From Planctomycetaceae bacterium (lineage in GTDB: Bacteria; Planctomycetota; Planctomycetia; Pirellulales; Pirellulaceae), in assembly GCA_007121535.1 (NCBI GenBank), contig SKKK01000414.1:1-39562 (forward strand): a stretch of DNA of 39,562 nt. The letters run 5' to 3'. This document shows positions 17,668 through 26,122 of this stretch, in pieces. The first letter of the stretch is position 1. Every line of letters starts with the position of its first letter. Position numbers and translations under genes: made by a program. The notes below the pieces were generated by a model. That model had not been told where the DNA came from, made no database searches, and worked only from the letters and a program-made list of their open reading frames with translations.

Positions 17668-17858
17668 GTCAACCCGCAGGGAAATTTGGCGTTTTCTGAG
17701 GTTCTCACTTGAGCCCAAAGGACGGCGGCATTGTGGCATTGTATCGTGTCCGGGTCTCACCGCCGACCCCGCCTGGGCGGAAGGGTGATTGGCCGGCTAA
17801 CGTCGTAACCGCCGACCGTAGGTCTCCCAAGCCAATCTGTTGCCGCTTCTTAGCTCGG

Positions 17859-18776
17859 TCAATCGACCAGCCCTCCGGGGTCCATGCCGACAATCCAGCC
17901 TTCCTTCCGAATGCGATCCCGCAGATCGGTCGGCGGCGCGATGACGGCCAAGTCTCGCAGCTCGTCGGCGCGGTCAGCGTCGCGCAGGTACAGGCAACTG
18001 TGGTAGGCGTCGGCATCGTCATCCCGAGCGACGTGGGCGGGCCGGAAGGCTGACGGATAGATCTCGATCCCGACGTGCTTGCCGGCGAACGCTTCCGCTT
18101 GGATGTCGAAGCCGTCGAACGGCCACCAGGCGATGGCCGGATCGCCCAGCATCCGGGCAATCTGGTGCAAACCGCAAATCGTCTGACCACCGACGATCCC
18201 GGCCCCCTGGCCGCCGACCGCGTCAGCCGCTTTGGGACGCGAACGACCTTGCACCGGCGCGACCAATTCGGTCAAGCGAAATCGTTCGGCAGCCGGAAGA
18301 TGAAGCGGCTTGCGGGGAATCCCGTACTTCTTCGCGATTCCGTTTAACGGGCTCCAGAAAACGTCCGCGCCACAAGCATGATTGTACGTCGCACAATAAC
18401 GCCGGGGGATGTCCAGCGGCGGCAAGCCCCTTTGGAAGTCGCCCGAATCCAGCAGCAACAAGGCCTCTCGCCACGAGCAGTCCGCGACGCCCGCAAGACG
18501 CCGCAGATGAGGCGGCCAGGCGTATTGGTGATCGAATCCGAACAGCACGCGATGCCCCGCGTCCGCCGCCTCGTCCAATTCTTGTCGAACCCTGACGAAA
18601 AGCGAATCGCGACTGAAATTCTGCGGCAGGTCGGTCTGGCGAGCCTTCACCGAATTCACCACGCGTTCCGGTTCACCGTCCAGCGTGCAGCGGTACAGAC
18701 GGATGTTTCCCTGAGCGTGATGATTCTCGCCGCCACCGCTATAATCGGCGAACAGATATCGGTCAAACAAGGGCAT
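17859..18776 (-). CDS. DUF429-like protein, predicted RNase H-fold
   Basis: The 305-residue protein opens with FADYSGGGEN, the first acidic strand of an RNase H-like fold. It has LFGFDHQYAWP about 90 residues in, GIEIYPSAF in the second half, and an Asp-rich DDDADAYHS block. This order matches DUF429 proteins, which are predicted nucleases; activity is not established. The start is ATG 18776, with GGAAGA about eight bases upstream, rather than a TTG 15 bases earlier. It diverges from the symporter gene, with 101 bases between. I am fairly sure of the fold and less sure of the family. Confidence 0.6.
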   Translation of the reverse strand: MPLFDRYLFADYSGGGENHHAQGNIRLYRCTLDGEPERVVNSVKARQTDLPQNFSRDSLFVRVRQELDEAADAGHRVLFGFDHQYAWPPHLRRLAGVADCSWREALLLLDSGDFQRGLPPLDIPRRYCATYNHACGADVFWSPLNGIAKKYGIPRKPLHLPAAERFRLTELVAPVQGRSRPKAADAVGGQGAGIVGGQTICGLHQIARMLGDPAIAWWPFDGFDIQAEAFAGKHVGIEIYPSAFRPAHVARDDDADAYHSCLYLRDADRADELRDLAVIAPPTDLRDRIRKEGWIVGMDPGGLVD

Positions 18777-18877
18777 CGTCGCGTCTTCCAAAAAACTTGT
18801 TCGGTCCGGTAGCCGATGACATTGGATACGTCCACCTGTAAACCGTCCCCATTTCCGCTTTCAGAAAATGTAACCTC

Positions 18878-20056
18878 ATGAAACTGATCCTTCGTCTGCT
18901 CGCGGGAATCGTAATCGGCGCCTTTCTGGGCTGGGTAGCCCCGATTCCCATCGTTCGGGTATTGATTACCATCAAGGTGATCCTGGGAAGTTTGATCGGT
19001 TTCTTGATCCCGTTCATTATCCTGTTTTTCATCGCCAGTGGCATCTCCGGCCTCGGCAAGTCATCGGGCCGGTTGCTTGCGTCTGCAGTCGGCTTGGCGT
19101 ACGTCTCCACTATTTTGGCTGGGCTGCTGGCGTTTTCGGTGGGCATGTTCGGGCTGCCGATGCTGCAGTCGCCTGAGGGGACGGTACAGGAGGTCGATCC
19201 GCTGGAGCCGTACTTCCGTATGGAAATCGCTCCGCCGTTGGACGTCATCACCGCCCTGGCCACGGCCTTTCTGTTGGGGATCGGCATCGCCTGGACCGGG
19301 GCGGCGACGTTGAAAACCCTCGTCGACGAATCCAAGCGGATCGTCGAACTGACGATCAGGGCCGTTGTGCTGCCCATTCTGCCCTTTTATGTGGGCAGTA
19401 TTTTCGCCGAATTGGCCGCCGGTCAGGCGGTTTGGGATACGGCACGGATGTTCGTGGCTGTGTTGGGGATGGTCCTGATCACCCAGTGGACTTGGCTGCT
19501 GATCCAGTATTCGATTGCCGGGCTGGTCGCCGGGCGTAACCCGCTGGTCCTGCTGAAAAACATGCTGCCTGCGTACATCACCGCGCTGGGGACGATGAGC
19601 AGTGCCGCCACCATTCCGGTAACGCTTGGCTGCGTCAAGAACAATTGCCGACGCGAAAACGTCGTGGACTTTGCGGTTCCGGTTTGCGCTGCCATCCATC
19701 TGTCGGGCAGCATGATCACCATCGTGCTGTGCTCGCTGGCCGTAATGACCATGCACGCGGGCTTGGACCTACCGACGCTGACTCAGATGTTGCCAGCGAT
19801 GTTGTTGCTGGGGTTGATCATGATCGCCGCCCCGGGAGTTCCGGGCGGCGCGATTGTGGCGGCGTTAGGCGTTCTGACCGCCGTGTTGGGTTTTTCCGAG
19901 TCAGCGGTAGGGCTGATGATCGCGCTATACATGGCTCAAGACGGATTCGGTACGGCGACGAACGTGACCGGCGATGGAGCCATCAATCAGATCCTGGGTC
20001 GGTTGGCCGATCGGTTCGAGGACGGCAAATCACAGTGCTCTTCCGCCTCGTCCTGA
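18878..20056 (+). CDS. Dicarboxylate/amino acid:cation symporter (DAACS family)
   Basis: The 392-residue membrane protein has about eight hydrophobic helices. Family motifs are present: GTMSSAAT at 238-245 is the serine-rich re-entrant loop HP1, GVPGG at 320-324 is the HP2 tip, and GTATNVTGDGA near 357-367 is the substrate/cation site of helix 8. The usual Arg-T-x-x-NVxGD is changed to GTATNVTGD, so selectivity may differ from aspartate/glutamate carriers. It imports an acidic or neutral substrate with sodium or protons. No Shine-Dalgarno is clear before ATG 18878. Its TGA stop abuts the stop of the opposing DUF1080 gene. Confidence 0.88.
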   Translation: MKLILRLLAGIVIGAFLGWVAPIPIVRVLITIKVILGSLIGFLIPFIILFFIASGISGLGKSSGRLLASAVGLAYVSTILAGLLAFSVGMFGLPMLQSPEGTVQEVDPLEPYFRMEIAPPLDVITALATAFLLGIGIAWTGAATLKTLVDESKRIVELTIRAVVLPILPFYVGSIFAELAAGQAVWDTARMFVAVLGMVLITQWTWLLIQYSIAGLVAGRNPLVLLKNMLPAYITALGTMSSAATIPVTLGCVKNNCRRENVVDFAVPVCAAIHLSGSMITIVLCSLAVMTMHAGLDLPTLTQMLPAMLLLGLIMIAAPGVPGGAIVAALGVLTAVLGFSESAVGLMIALYMAQDGFGTATNVTGDGAINQILGRLADRFEDGKSQCSSASS

Positions 20057-21145
20057 TCATTCTTTGGGAACGAGCCAGATATTGCGGAACTGCAGTGGAT
20101 TGCCGTGCCCTTGTAGCTTCAGCGGACCCGGCGTCCCTTCGGGCTCCGAGCGATGCCCTCCCGTCGGACCGTGAATCTCCAGTTGGTCGTGGATCAAAAT
20201 CCCATTCTGCCGGACGGTGATGACGGCATTTTTCGTCTTGTTGCCATCCTCATCGCGCCGGGCGTTGGTGAAGTCGATGTCGAACGTCTGCCAGACCAGC
20301 GGTGGCAAGCAGGCGTTGATCAGGCAATTCTGTTGCGAGTAGATCCCGCCGCACTCGTTGTGCAGACCTTCCAATCCGAACGAATCGAGGATTTGGACTT
20401 CGTAGTGATCCACCTGATAGAAGCCGCTGTTGCCTCGACCTTGCCCACGGGCGTACGGGCGATAGGGCAGCATGAATTCCAGATGCACCGAGTAGTCTTG
20501 GAACCTTTCGCGGGACAGGATGTCTCTTCCATCCGTATTCAACAGCCCCGTTTCTTCGTCCAAGCGTCCGCCGCGCCATGCATCTTTGTTCGAGCCGTCG
20601 AACAGGACGATGGCCGATTCCGGAGGCTTCTTTCCCAACGTCGGACTTTGGCGATGGACCTTGGCCAACTCGAACGACTGTCCCTGCTCGGTTTTCCCTC
20701 TCAGCTTCTCCCCTTCGATGACGGCCGAATACGGCTGATGTCCGGGCGGGGGAAATCGGCGCGTCGCCGAGAATTCTTCAGGCGGACCGGCCAGATACTG
20801 CTTGGGGCCTTCGGCTGGGACGAAGACGGCCTTTTCGCCATCCATTTTTCCGTCCATCAAGCTTCGATTCTTCCCGTCCCAGCCATCGCCGGGCAGTCCG
20901 CCCGGATAGATGACCGCATGGAATTTACCGCTGCCCAGCGCGATCACTTGGCAACCCAGTCGCTGCCCTTCCGGATCCTCGCCGACGTACTCGCCCTGGA
21001 TTCGCACGTCCGCCGGCAGCGTGGGATCGTTGGGATCTGTCCAAACCTCGCGTCCGTCGACCGCTGACGTTGCGCCGCCCAGTGCCAGGGAAACGAGCGT
21101 TGTTACTGCGGTCAGCCAAAAGATTCTTCGTTGTCGGATCATCAT
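20057..21145 (-). CDS. Secreted DUF1080 (3-keto-disaccharide hydrolase-like) protein
   Basis: The 362-residue protein has a signal peptide (about residues 1-29). An N-terminal segment of about 130 residues contains GEYVGEDPEGQRLG and VIYPGGLPGDGW. The concanavalin-like DUF1080 domain follows: IVLFDGSNKDAW, DYSVHLEFMLPY, GNSGFYQVDHYEVQILDS, and the end GNPLQFRNIWLVP. The family acts on glycans; the Pfam name is 3-keto-disaccharide hydrolase. GGAGG lies seven bases before the first of two adjacent ATGs (21145). It is convergent with the symporter, with no intervening base. Confidence 0.9.
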   Translation of the reverse strand: MMIRQRRIFWLTAVTTLVSLALGGATSAVDGREVWTDPNDPTLPADVRIQGEYVGEDPEGQRLGCQVIALGSGKFHAVIYPGGLPGDGWDGKNRSLMDGKMDGEKAVFVPAEGPKQYLAGPPEEFSATRRFPPPGHQPYSAVIEGEKLRGKTEQGQSFELAKVHRQSPTLGKKPPESAIVLFDGSNKDAWRGGRLDEETGLLNTDGRDILSRERFQDYSVHLEFMLPYRPYARGQGRGNSGFYQVDHYEVQILDSFGLEGLHNECGGIYSQQNCLINACLPPLVWQTFDIDFTNARRDEDGNKTKNAVITVRQNGILIHDQLEIHGPTGGHRSEPEGTPGPLKLQGHGNPLQFRNIWLVPKE

Positions 21146-21158
21146 GGGTATCCTCCGA

Positions 21159-21252
21159 GGCGGTGAAAAAATGGGGTTGGCTCCGAACGGAGACTGCGAA
21201 AACCGTGGAAAACGGGGATCGCCAAGGTGCCTGTCCCAATTTTTTCACAGCC
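21159..21252. repeat. Inverted repeat element in the leader of the DUF1080 gene
   Basis: GGCGGTGAAAAAATGGGG at 21159-21176 is complementary, with few mismatches, to CCCAATTTTTTCACAGCC at 21235-21252. The two enclose about 58 bases. It lies immediately upstream of the ribosome-binding site of the DUF1080 gene and may fold in its leader. Confidence 0.6.
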
Positions 21253-21388
21253 TCTCCGGTCGTGGCAAGAAACCGAACCCAATCGATGGTAACGCAAACC
21301 AACACCCCAAGCAAGCACCACCCGCCGAGCTTGGCACCCGGCCAGAGGTATCTTGCCACTCCACGTAGCCTTGCATGGTTGACGTAAC

Positions 21389-21461
21389 GGGGTCGGGAGT
21401 CGTCTTCGGCCAACGATTGACCACGTGGGAACCGGCTCGACCGAAAACGACGCCCGACCCC
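21389..21461. repeat. Family C palindromic element (both arms, no tail)
   Basis: The 21-base arms at 21389-21409 (GGGGTCGGGAGTCG...) and 21441-21461 (...CGACGCCCGACCCC) pair with two mismatches. The conserved GATTCCACCAA tail is absent. Confidence 0.75.
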
Positions 21462-21592
21462 TTCCGCCGGAGATTTGAGTTTCCGATTTTGAATCTGCTT
21501 CCGATTTTGAATTTCGAGTTTCGGATGCGGTGGCGGTGAGAGGCCACGTTAAAGCCTTCAGTCGTAACGTTCGCGCACGGTGTGGGCAGGTT

Positions 21593-21646
21593 GTAGAGCG
21601 GAATTCATTCCGTTGTCCGTTCCGAAAGGAATGAATTCCGTTCTAC
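21593..21646. repeat. Strong hairpin around an EcoRI-like palindrome
   Basis: GTAGAGCGGAATTCATTCC (21593-21611) pairs with GGAATGAATTCCGTTCTAC (21628-21646) with one mismatch over 19 bases and a 16-base loop. It lies about 100 bases past the stop of the DUF4091 gene. It lacks a T-run, so it is not a classic terminator. The rest of 21146-21743 shows no coding signal. Confidence 0.75.
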
Positions 21647-21743
21647 TCTGGCTGCAGGCGTCAGCCCGCGTTTGGCCTTTCACGAGCATCGATAATCTCG
21701 GCCAGCACGCCACGCGGAGTTCGACCTGTTGGGCCACGATCCT

Positions 21744-24275
21744 TCACGGATCGTCCGCGACCAAACGCTGCAAGACGCGAACGCGGACCGCATCGGCCAA
21801 CGAGCGGTCCTTGGGTTCGTGCCAGTCCATTTTCGTGACGCCGTCGGCGTTCAGCACGCGGGCGACCGCCGCTGTCAGCCATTGTCGATCGGCCGCAATC
21901 GCAGGATCGTTGGGGTCGACCCGCTCGGCTTGCTGGATCTTTTGTTCCAGCATTCGTAGAGTCTCGTAATCCTGGACGCTTTCACGAATCGCCTCCATCT
22001 GCTTGGCCGGCACCACGCGGGCGTCGTCCAGCATCAGGGGCGTGTACGGGCCGGATCGCGCCAAATACTCGTTCCACGAAGAAGCGCCACTGTTGTCGCC
22101 GAACGCCCAGAAGAACGTGCCCGTCGCTCCTTCCTGCCAACACTGCCACGCCTGCAATCGATAGTAGGCATAGGGGTCCAGCAGTCGCGCGGGGCCGCTG
22201 CACGAGTAAAGCTGTAGTTCCTTACCACGTTGCTGCTGGTCCCGAAAGAAATCGGCAAAGACGTCACCACCGGCTAGCCACATCGGCCGATTGGGACAGA
22301 GCACATCCGAGTACTCGAAGACCTCGGGGGGCGCTTGGGCCGGTTGGCGGTAGGCCGGATCCAGCCACAGCCGCACGTCGGGCTCGGACGCTCGGATCGC
22401 ACGCGACCAGGCGATCAACGGCTGGACATCGCTGCCCTCGTGCGGTTCGTCGTGAATCAGCAGACCCAACCGATCCGGCTCGATTCCCTTGGATCGCAAG
22501 TGACGCACCCAGGCCGAGATCCACGTGCCCACCCGCCGATCGAATTCCGCAGTACCCAACGCCGCGCCGGCAAATCCCGCTCGGGACGCCCCCGAATAAT
22601 CGCCGATCGCCAGGAACACCATGTACCGCCGCGCATCAGGCCACTCGGCCAGCCAGGCATCCAGTTCCTCGGTGTTCAAGCGGATGCGGTCAGGATCATC
22701 GGGCACGAACTCGTAGTTCATCAACACGGATCGAGTCGCCCAGGGGGCGTTGACATACCGTCGTTGCAAATGCCGAACGAACGCAGCCCGGTTTTCGGGT
22801 GTGATCCCATAGGAACCGCGACCGTTGGTATAGCTCCAGCCGCCCAGCAGCAAGTTGGGTTGCTCTGGAAGATCAATCGGGTAGATGTTCAGCCGCAGCG
22901 GCACACTACTGGCTCGTCCGGTGACGGAACTTTTCAGTACGATCCTGCCTGCATGCTGTCCCGCGAATCCGAATGCTTCGCCCCGGGGGACGTGAAAGTT
23001 CAGCCAGACTTGGCGGACCAGTCCGGCTGGGATTTGAATCTTCCAGCCTCGGTCGGATCGGCTGGCTTCCATCAAGGCTGCTGCGACCGGCTCACCGCGT
23101 CCCGTATCGGTCCAATCGACCTGGTAGACCGTGACGCCATCGGATGCTATGTGGTCGGGCAGTTCCTCGAAGTCAAGCCAAGCATCGATCGGTTCCCGGG
23201 TCGCGTTGTACACGTTCACCGCCGCCGCCCGATACTCGCCTCGCATGGCATGCACCTGAACTTCTTCAAGCCCCGAACCTTCAGGCGGTGCAAACGGATC
23301 GAGCGGATCCCACGGCTGGGCAGCGTGGACCACTAGCCGATCATGCCCCATCGCTCGCCACAGTTCGGCCTGGAGCTGAAACAGTTCCCGGTGCGTTTCG
23401 TTCAAGGGCAGCACGGCCCGGAACGAACGGTCGACCTTCATCGCAGCCGGTTCCAACCGGGCTCGCACTGCGTCCAACCCGGTCAGCAATTCGTTCCGTC
23501 GCGTCTCGTCCGATAACTGGGCTTCGCGCAATCGAGCCTCCAACGCGTCCGCGTCACGCTGGAATCGCTGGGTCAACGCGGCACGGCTGCGCCACTGGAT
23601 AAACAAGTCCGCCACTTCGCCAACCACTTCACCCGCCGGCGGCTGCGAAAGCAGGTCATCCGGACCGCGAAAGACTTCGACCTCGTCGACGAACAAATAC
23701 ATTCCACCGGCCGGAGGAATCGCTACGAAACGCACGTAACGCCCTCGCGTTTGCAGCCGATCCGTAGCCAGACGGCGAATCGCATAGCCGTCGGGAAAGG
23801 GGCCATGAGCCTGGCGGTCCAGTTCGACCAGATCGCCCGCATAGCGATAGGTCTGGCCATCGTCGCTGGTCAGGATCCCAATCGCCGCGGGCCAGGTCAC
23901 TTGAGCCACTCCGGCAGCCGTATTGAACGAGACGCCCGAGATCGGCTGCAACCGCCCCAGGTCCACCGTGATCACGGCATAGGCCGCGCTGGTCCAGCCG
24001 ACCGTGCTGGTCTGAGTCCAGAAGTAGTCGGTCGTCGTATGGCCGTCGGTCAGTTGAATCGCGTCGTCCGGGTCGGTGCAATGCACGTAATTCGGCGCCG
24101 GCCACAACGTGTATTTCGCCCCCAAGGCCACGTTGGTTCCCGGCAAATCGGAACCTGGCGCTGAACGACCCGGGACCGCCGAGCCGCCCGGGTCGTTCTC
24201 GGCAGCTCTCGCCAGCCCTCCGAGAAGCACGAGGACTCCAATGCTCCAGACGACAGGGCTTCGCATTCGCGTCAC
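21744..24275 (-). CDS. Secreted DUF4091 glycosidase-like protein with N-terminal discoidin-like domain
   Basis: The 843-residue protein starts with a signal peptide, then a galactose-binding-like (F5/8 type C) region whose strands include YAVITVDLGRLQPISGVSF and GRYVRFVAIPP. A helical linker follows. The C-terminal half is DUF4091-like, including LLIHDEPHEGSD and the end block RVVPAKQMEAIRESVQDYE. DUF4091 proteins are related to glycoside hydrolases, so the likely role is degradation of complex glycans. I set the start at GTG 24275: GGGAGG lies seven bases upstream, and GTGA overlaps the stop of the upstream ceramidase-like gene by three bases. This predicts translational coupling. ATG 24266 is an alternative. 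Confidence 0.82.
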   Translation of the reverse strand: MTRMRSPVVWSIGVLVLLGGLARAAENDPGGSAVPGRSAPGSDLPGTNVALGAKYTLWPAPNYVHCTDPDDAIQLTDGHTTTDYFWTQTSTVGWTSAAYAVITVDLGRLQPISGVSFNTAAGVAQVTWPAAIGILTSDDGQTYRYAGDLVELDRQAHGPFPDGYAIRRLATDRLQTRGRYVRFVAIPPAGGMYLFVDEVEVFRGPDDLLSQPPAGEVVGEVADLFIQWRSRAALTQRFQRDADALEARLREAQLSDETRRNELLTGLDAVRARLEPAAMKVDRSFRAVLPLNETHRELFQLQAELWRAMGHDRLVVHAAQPWDPLDPFAPPEGSGLEEVQVHAMRGEYRAAAVNVYNATREPIDAWLDFEELPDHIASDGVTVYQVDWTDTGRGEPVAAALMEASRSDRGWKIQIPAGLVRQVWLNFHVPRGEAFGFAGQHAGRIVLKSSVTGRASSVPLRLNIYPIDLPEQPNLLLGGWSYTNGRGSYGITPENRAAFVRHLQRRYVNAPWATRSVLMNYEFVPDDPDRIRLNTEELDAWLAEWPDARRYMVFLAIGDYSGASRAGFAGAALGTAEFDRRVGTWISAWVRHLRSKGIEPDRLGLLIHDEPHEGSDVQPLIAWSRAIRASEPDVRLWLDPAYRQPAQAPPEVFEYSDVLCPNRPMWLAGGDVFADFFRDQQQRGKELQLYSCSGPARLLDPYAYYRLQAWQCWQEGATGTFFWAFGDNSGASSWNEYLARSGPYTPLMLDDARVVPAKQMEAIRESVQDYETLRMLEQKIQQAERVDPNDPAIAADRQWLTAAVARVLNADGVTKMDWHEPKDRSLADAVRVRVLQRLVADDP

Positions 24276-25732
24276 GGCATTACCTCCCGGAACATCTCCA
24301 ACAGACGATTCACCAGCTTGACCGATGCCTGCTCTTCCACCAGGCTGCTGCCCAGCCACGTTTCGTAGCCGCCCAGCTCGTGTTGTTCGGGGGTGGGCAA
24401 GTAGGCGTAAGAGCCATTGGCGAACGAGATGGTGAACGAGGGTTTCAAGGGGCTGCGTTCCTTCAACTCCAAACCGGTTTCCGCAAACACCTCGAACGGC
24501 AGACCGGCGATGCCCAGCGGTCCGATCCTCAACGACTGCACGGGTACCGAGACATGGTCCGGGGCCTCGAGTTGGCGGATGACCCGGTCCGCATAATTCC
24601 GTTCGCGGCTGTGGTACGCCGGCTCGCCTTCGGGTCTTGCCAGGACGTTGCGCATCGTGGCAACCAGTTGTTCGCTGGGTTTGCGTACCGCCAACTCCAC
24701 GTCATCGTAGCGGGCATCCAGGGAAACCCGGTCGTGGAATTCGAGGTCTTGATGAGCCTGAAAGACGGCCTGCGCGGCTCGGTCACCCACCGCTCGCATC
24801 GCCTCATTCGGGGCTTGACGTTCGCCTCGCTGGCTGTGGTTCCGATTGTTGATGTCTCCGCTGGTCCCGTTGGACATGATGCCCACGAAAGGCGGGTCCA
24901 GCCGATCAGCGTCCAGCAACTTTTGGATACGGTCGGCAAAGACTCCGAAGTATCCGGCGGACACGTGCCCGGCCGGAATGCCGCCAACGTAGTGCAACGA
25001 GTAATTCGCCAACAAAGCGATCGGTTGACCGTCAACCGTTTGCAGCGACAGGAACGCGATCTCCGGGTCCGTCGGTCCGGCGGGCCGGATCAACGCCGAA
25101 CTGCCCTGCGGCGGGTTCATTCGCACCTGGTCCATCCCACCAAACGGATTCCTCAGATGGTCTCCCGGCTCCATGAACCACCGGCGATTGAACACGTCGC
25201 CCGGCAGTTCCGCACTGCCGAATCCGATCCGAGCCGGCGCCAGGTTGTTGATCGCCACGCGCACGCCATCGGCCATGCGTCGAGCCAGGAAATGTTGGTA
25301 TTCGTTCAATTCGTCGGTGGCCAGACGCCGAGGCGAACGGGCGCTGGGGCCCGAATGCGTGTGGGTAGCGGCCAGCATTACGTGCGAACCAGGAATGCCC
25401 GTTTCCTGCTCGATCCATTGACGAGCCGCATCGCCCACCTCGCGGCAGAATCCCAGATTATCCGCCACCACGATCGCCAGCCGTTGACTGCCGTCGTCCA
25501 GAACCAGGCAGCGAGCCCAAAGTTGGTCGTTGACGTGGACCGCCGGCTGAGGCACCCATTCGCCGACCAGCAAGGCGCCCAGCGGCGGCGTGATGTTGCT
25601 GAGCGCCGCACCGGCGCGAAACGGGCGATCGTTGGCCCCGACCGCTGTGACCATCAGGCCGAAACAAAAGGTGACGGCTACGATGCCAACACCAAGACGA
25701 TACCGACGCGCAAACGAGACACGGCATACCAT
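24272..25732 (-). CDS. Secreted neutral/alkaline ceramidase-like protein
   Basis: The 486-residue protein has a signal peptide (about residues 1-33), then FRAGAALSNITPPLG, typical of the ceramidase-like N-terminus. Likely zinc ligands are in THTH at 123-126 and His247 in LHYVGG. NGTSGDINN at 288-296 is the conserved block carrying the presumed catalytic serine region. It lacks the long C-terminal domain of true ceramidases. GGAG precedes ATG 25732 by about eight bases. Its stop overlaps the GTG start of the DUF4091 gene, so the two are an operon. It is only distantly similar to the other ceramidase-like gene at 13858. Confidence 0.85.
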   Translation of the reverse strand: MVCRVSFARRYRLGVGIVAVTFCFGLMVTAVGANDRPFRAGAALSNITPPLGALLVGEWVPQPAVHVNDQLWARCLVLDDGSQRLAIVVADNLGFCREVGDAARQWIEQETGIPGSHVMLAATHTHSGPSARSPRRLATDELNEYQHFLARRMADGVRVAINNLAPARIGFGSAELPGDVFNRRWFMEPGDHLRNPFGGMDQVRMNPPQGSSALIRPAGPTDPEIAFLSLQTVDGQPIALLANYSLHYVGGIPAGHVSAGYFGVFADRIQKLLDADRLDPPFVGIMSNGTSGDINNRNHSQRGERQAPNEAMRAVGDRAAQAVFQAHQDLEFHDRVSLDARYDDVELAVRKPSEQLVATMRNVLARPEGEPAYHSRERNYADRVIRQLEAPDHVSVPVQSLRIGPLGIAGLPFEVFAETGLELKERSPLKPSFTISFANGSYAYLPTPEQHELGGYETWLGSSLVEEQASVKLVNRLLEMFREVMP

Positions 25733-25860
25733 GACAAAATCTCCAAAAAAAGTGCGTTCCCACAGGCGAACAACCCACGTTCCATCGACGTCCCATCACC
25801 ATCCGTGAGGATAACATATCCTGGCCTCTATCTGAAAAGGGGGGCTGACTACCCGGTTCT

Positions 25861-26042
25861 CAGCGTGCCACCCCACCGGTCCTGCACCGGCGGAGGGAGG
25901 TTTGGAAACCAGCAGCGTGCCACCCCACCGGTCCTGCACCGGCGGAGGGAGGTTTGGAAACCAAGCGGCCCACCCTGAATTCCCCTTTTCCCGGGCGCCC
26001 CTTTGGTTTCTAAACCCGTTTCCACCGGTGCAGGACCGGTGG
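25861..26042. repeat. Family B palindromic repeats, two direct and one inverted copy
   Basis: Two 52-bp direct copies start at 25861 and 25913 (core CCACCGGTCCTGCACCGGCGG, one mismatch from a perfect palindrome). A third, opposite copy has CCACCGGT-gcagg-ACCGGTGG at 26022-26042. The same 52-bp period occurs at 1-93. Flanking sequence in 25733-26122 shows no other feature. Confidence 0.8.
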
Positions 26043-26122
26043 GGACGAAAACCGTTTGGTGCCCGACTCTGCCCCTTTTCATACAAAGCTTAACCCTCCT
26101 TGCACCGGTCGGTTCATATCAT

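Noticed and set aside
21593-21646. Rho-independent terminator of the DUF4091 gene
   Set aside because: The hairpin is strong, but no T-run follows on the minus strand and it lies about 100 bases past the stop.
24380-25978. Antisense open frame of 532 codons opposite the ceramidase-like gene
   Set aside because: The opposite strand encodes a clear family protein with signal peptide and ribosome-binding site; this frame has neither.
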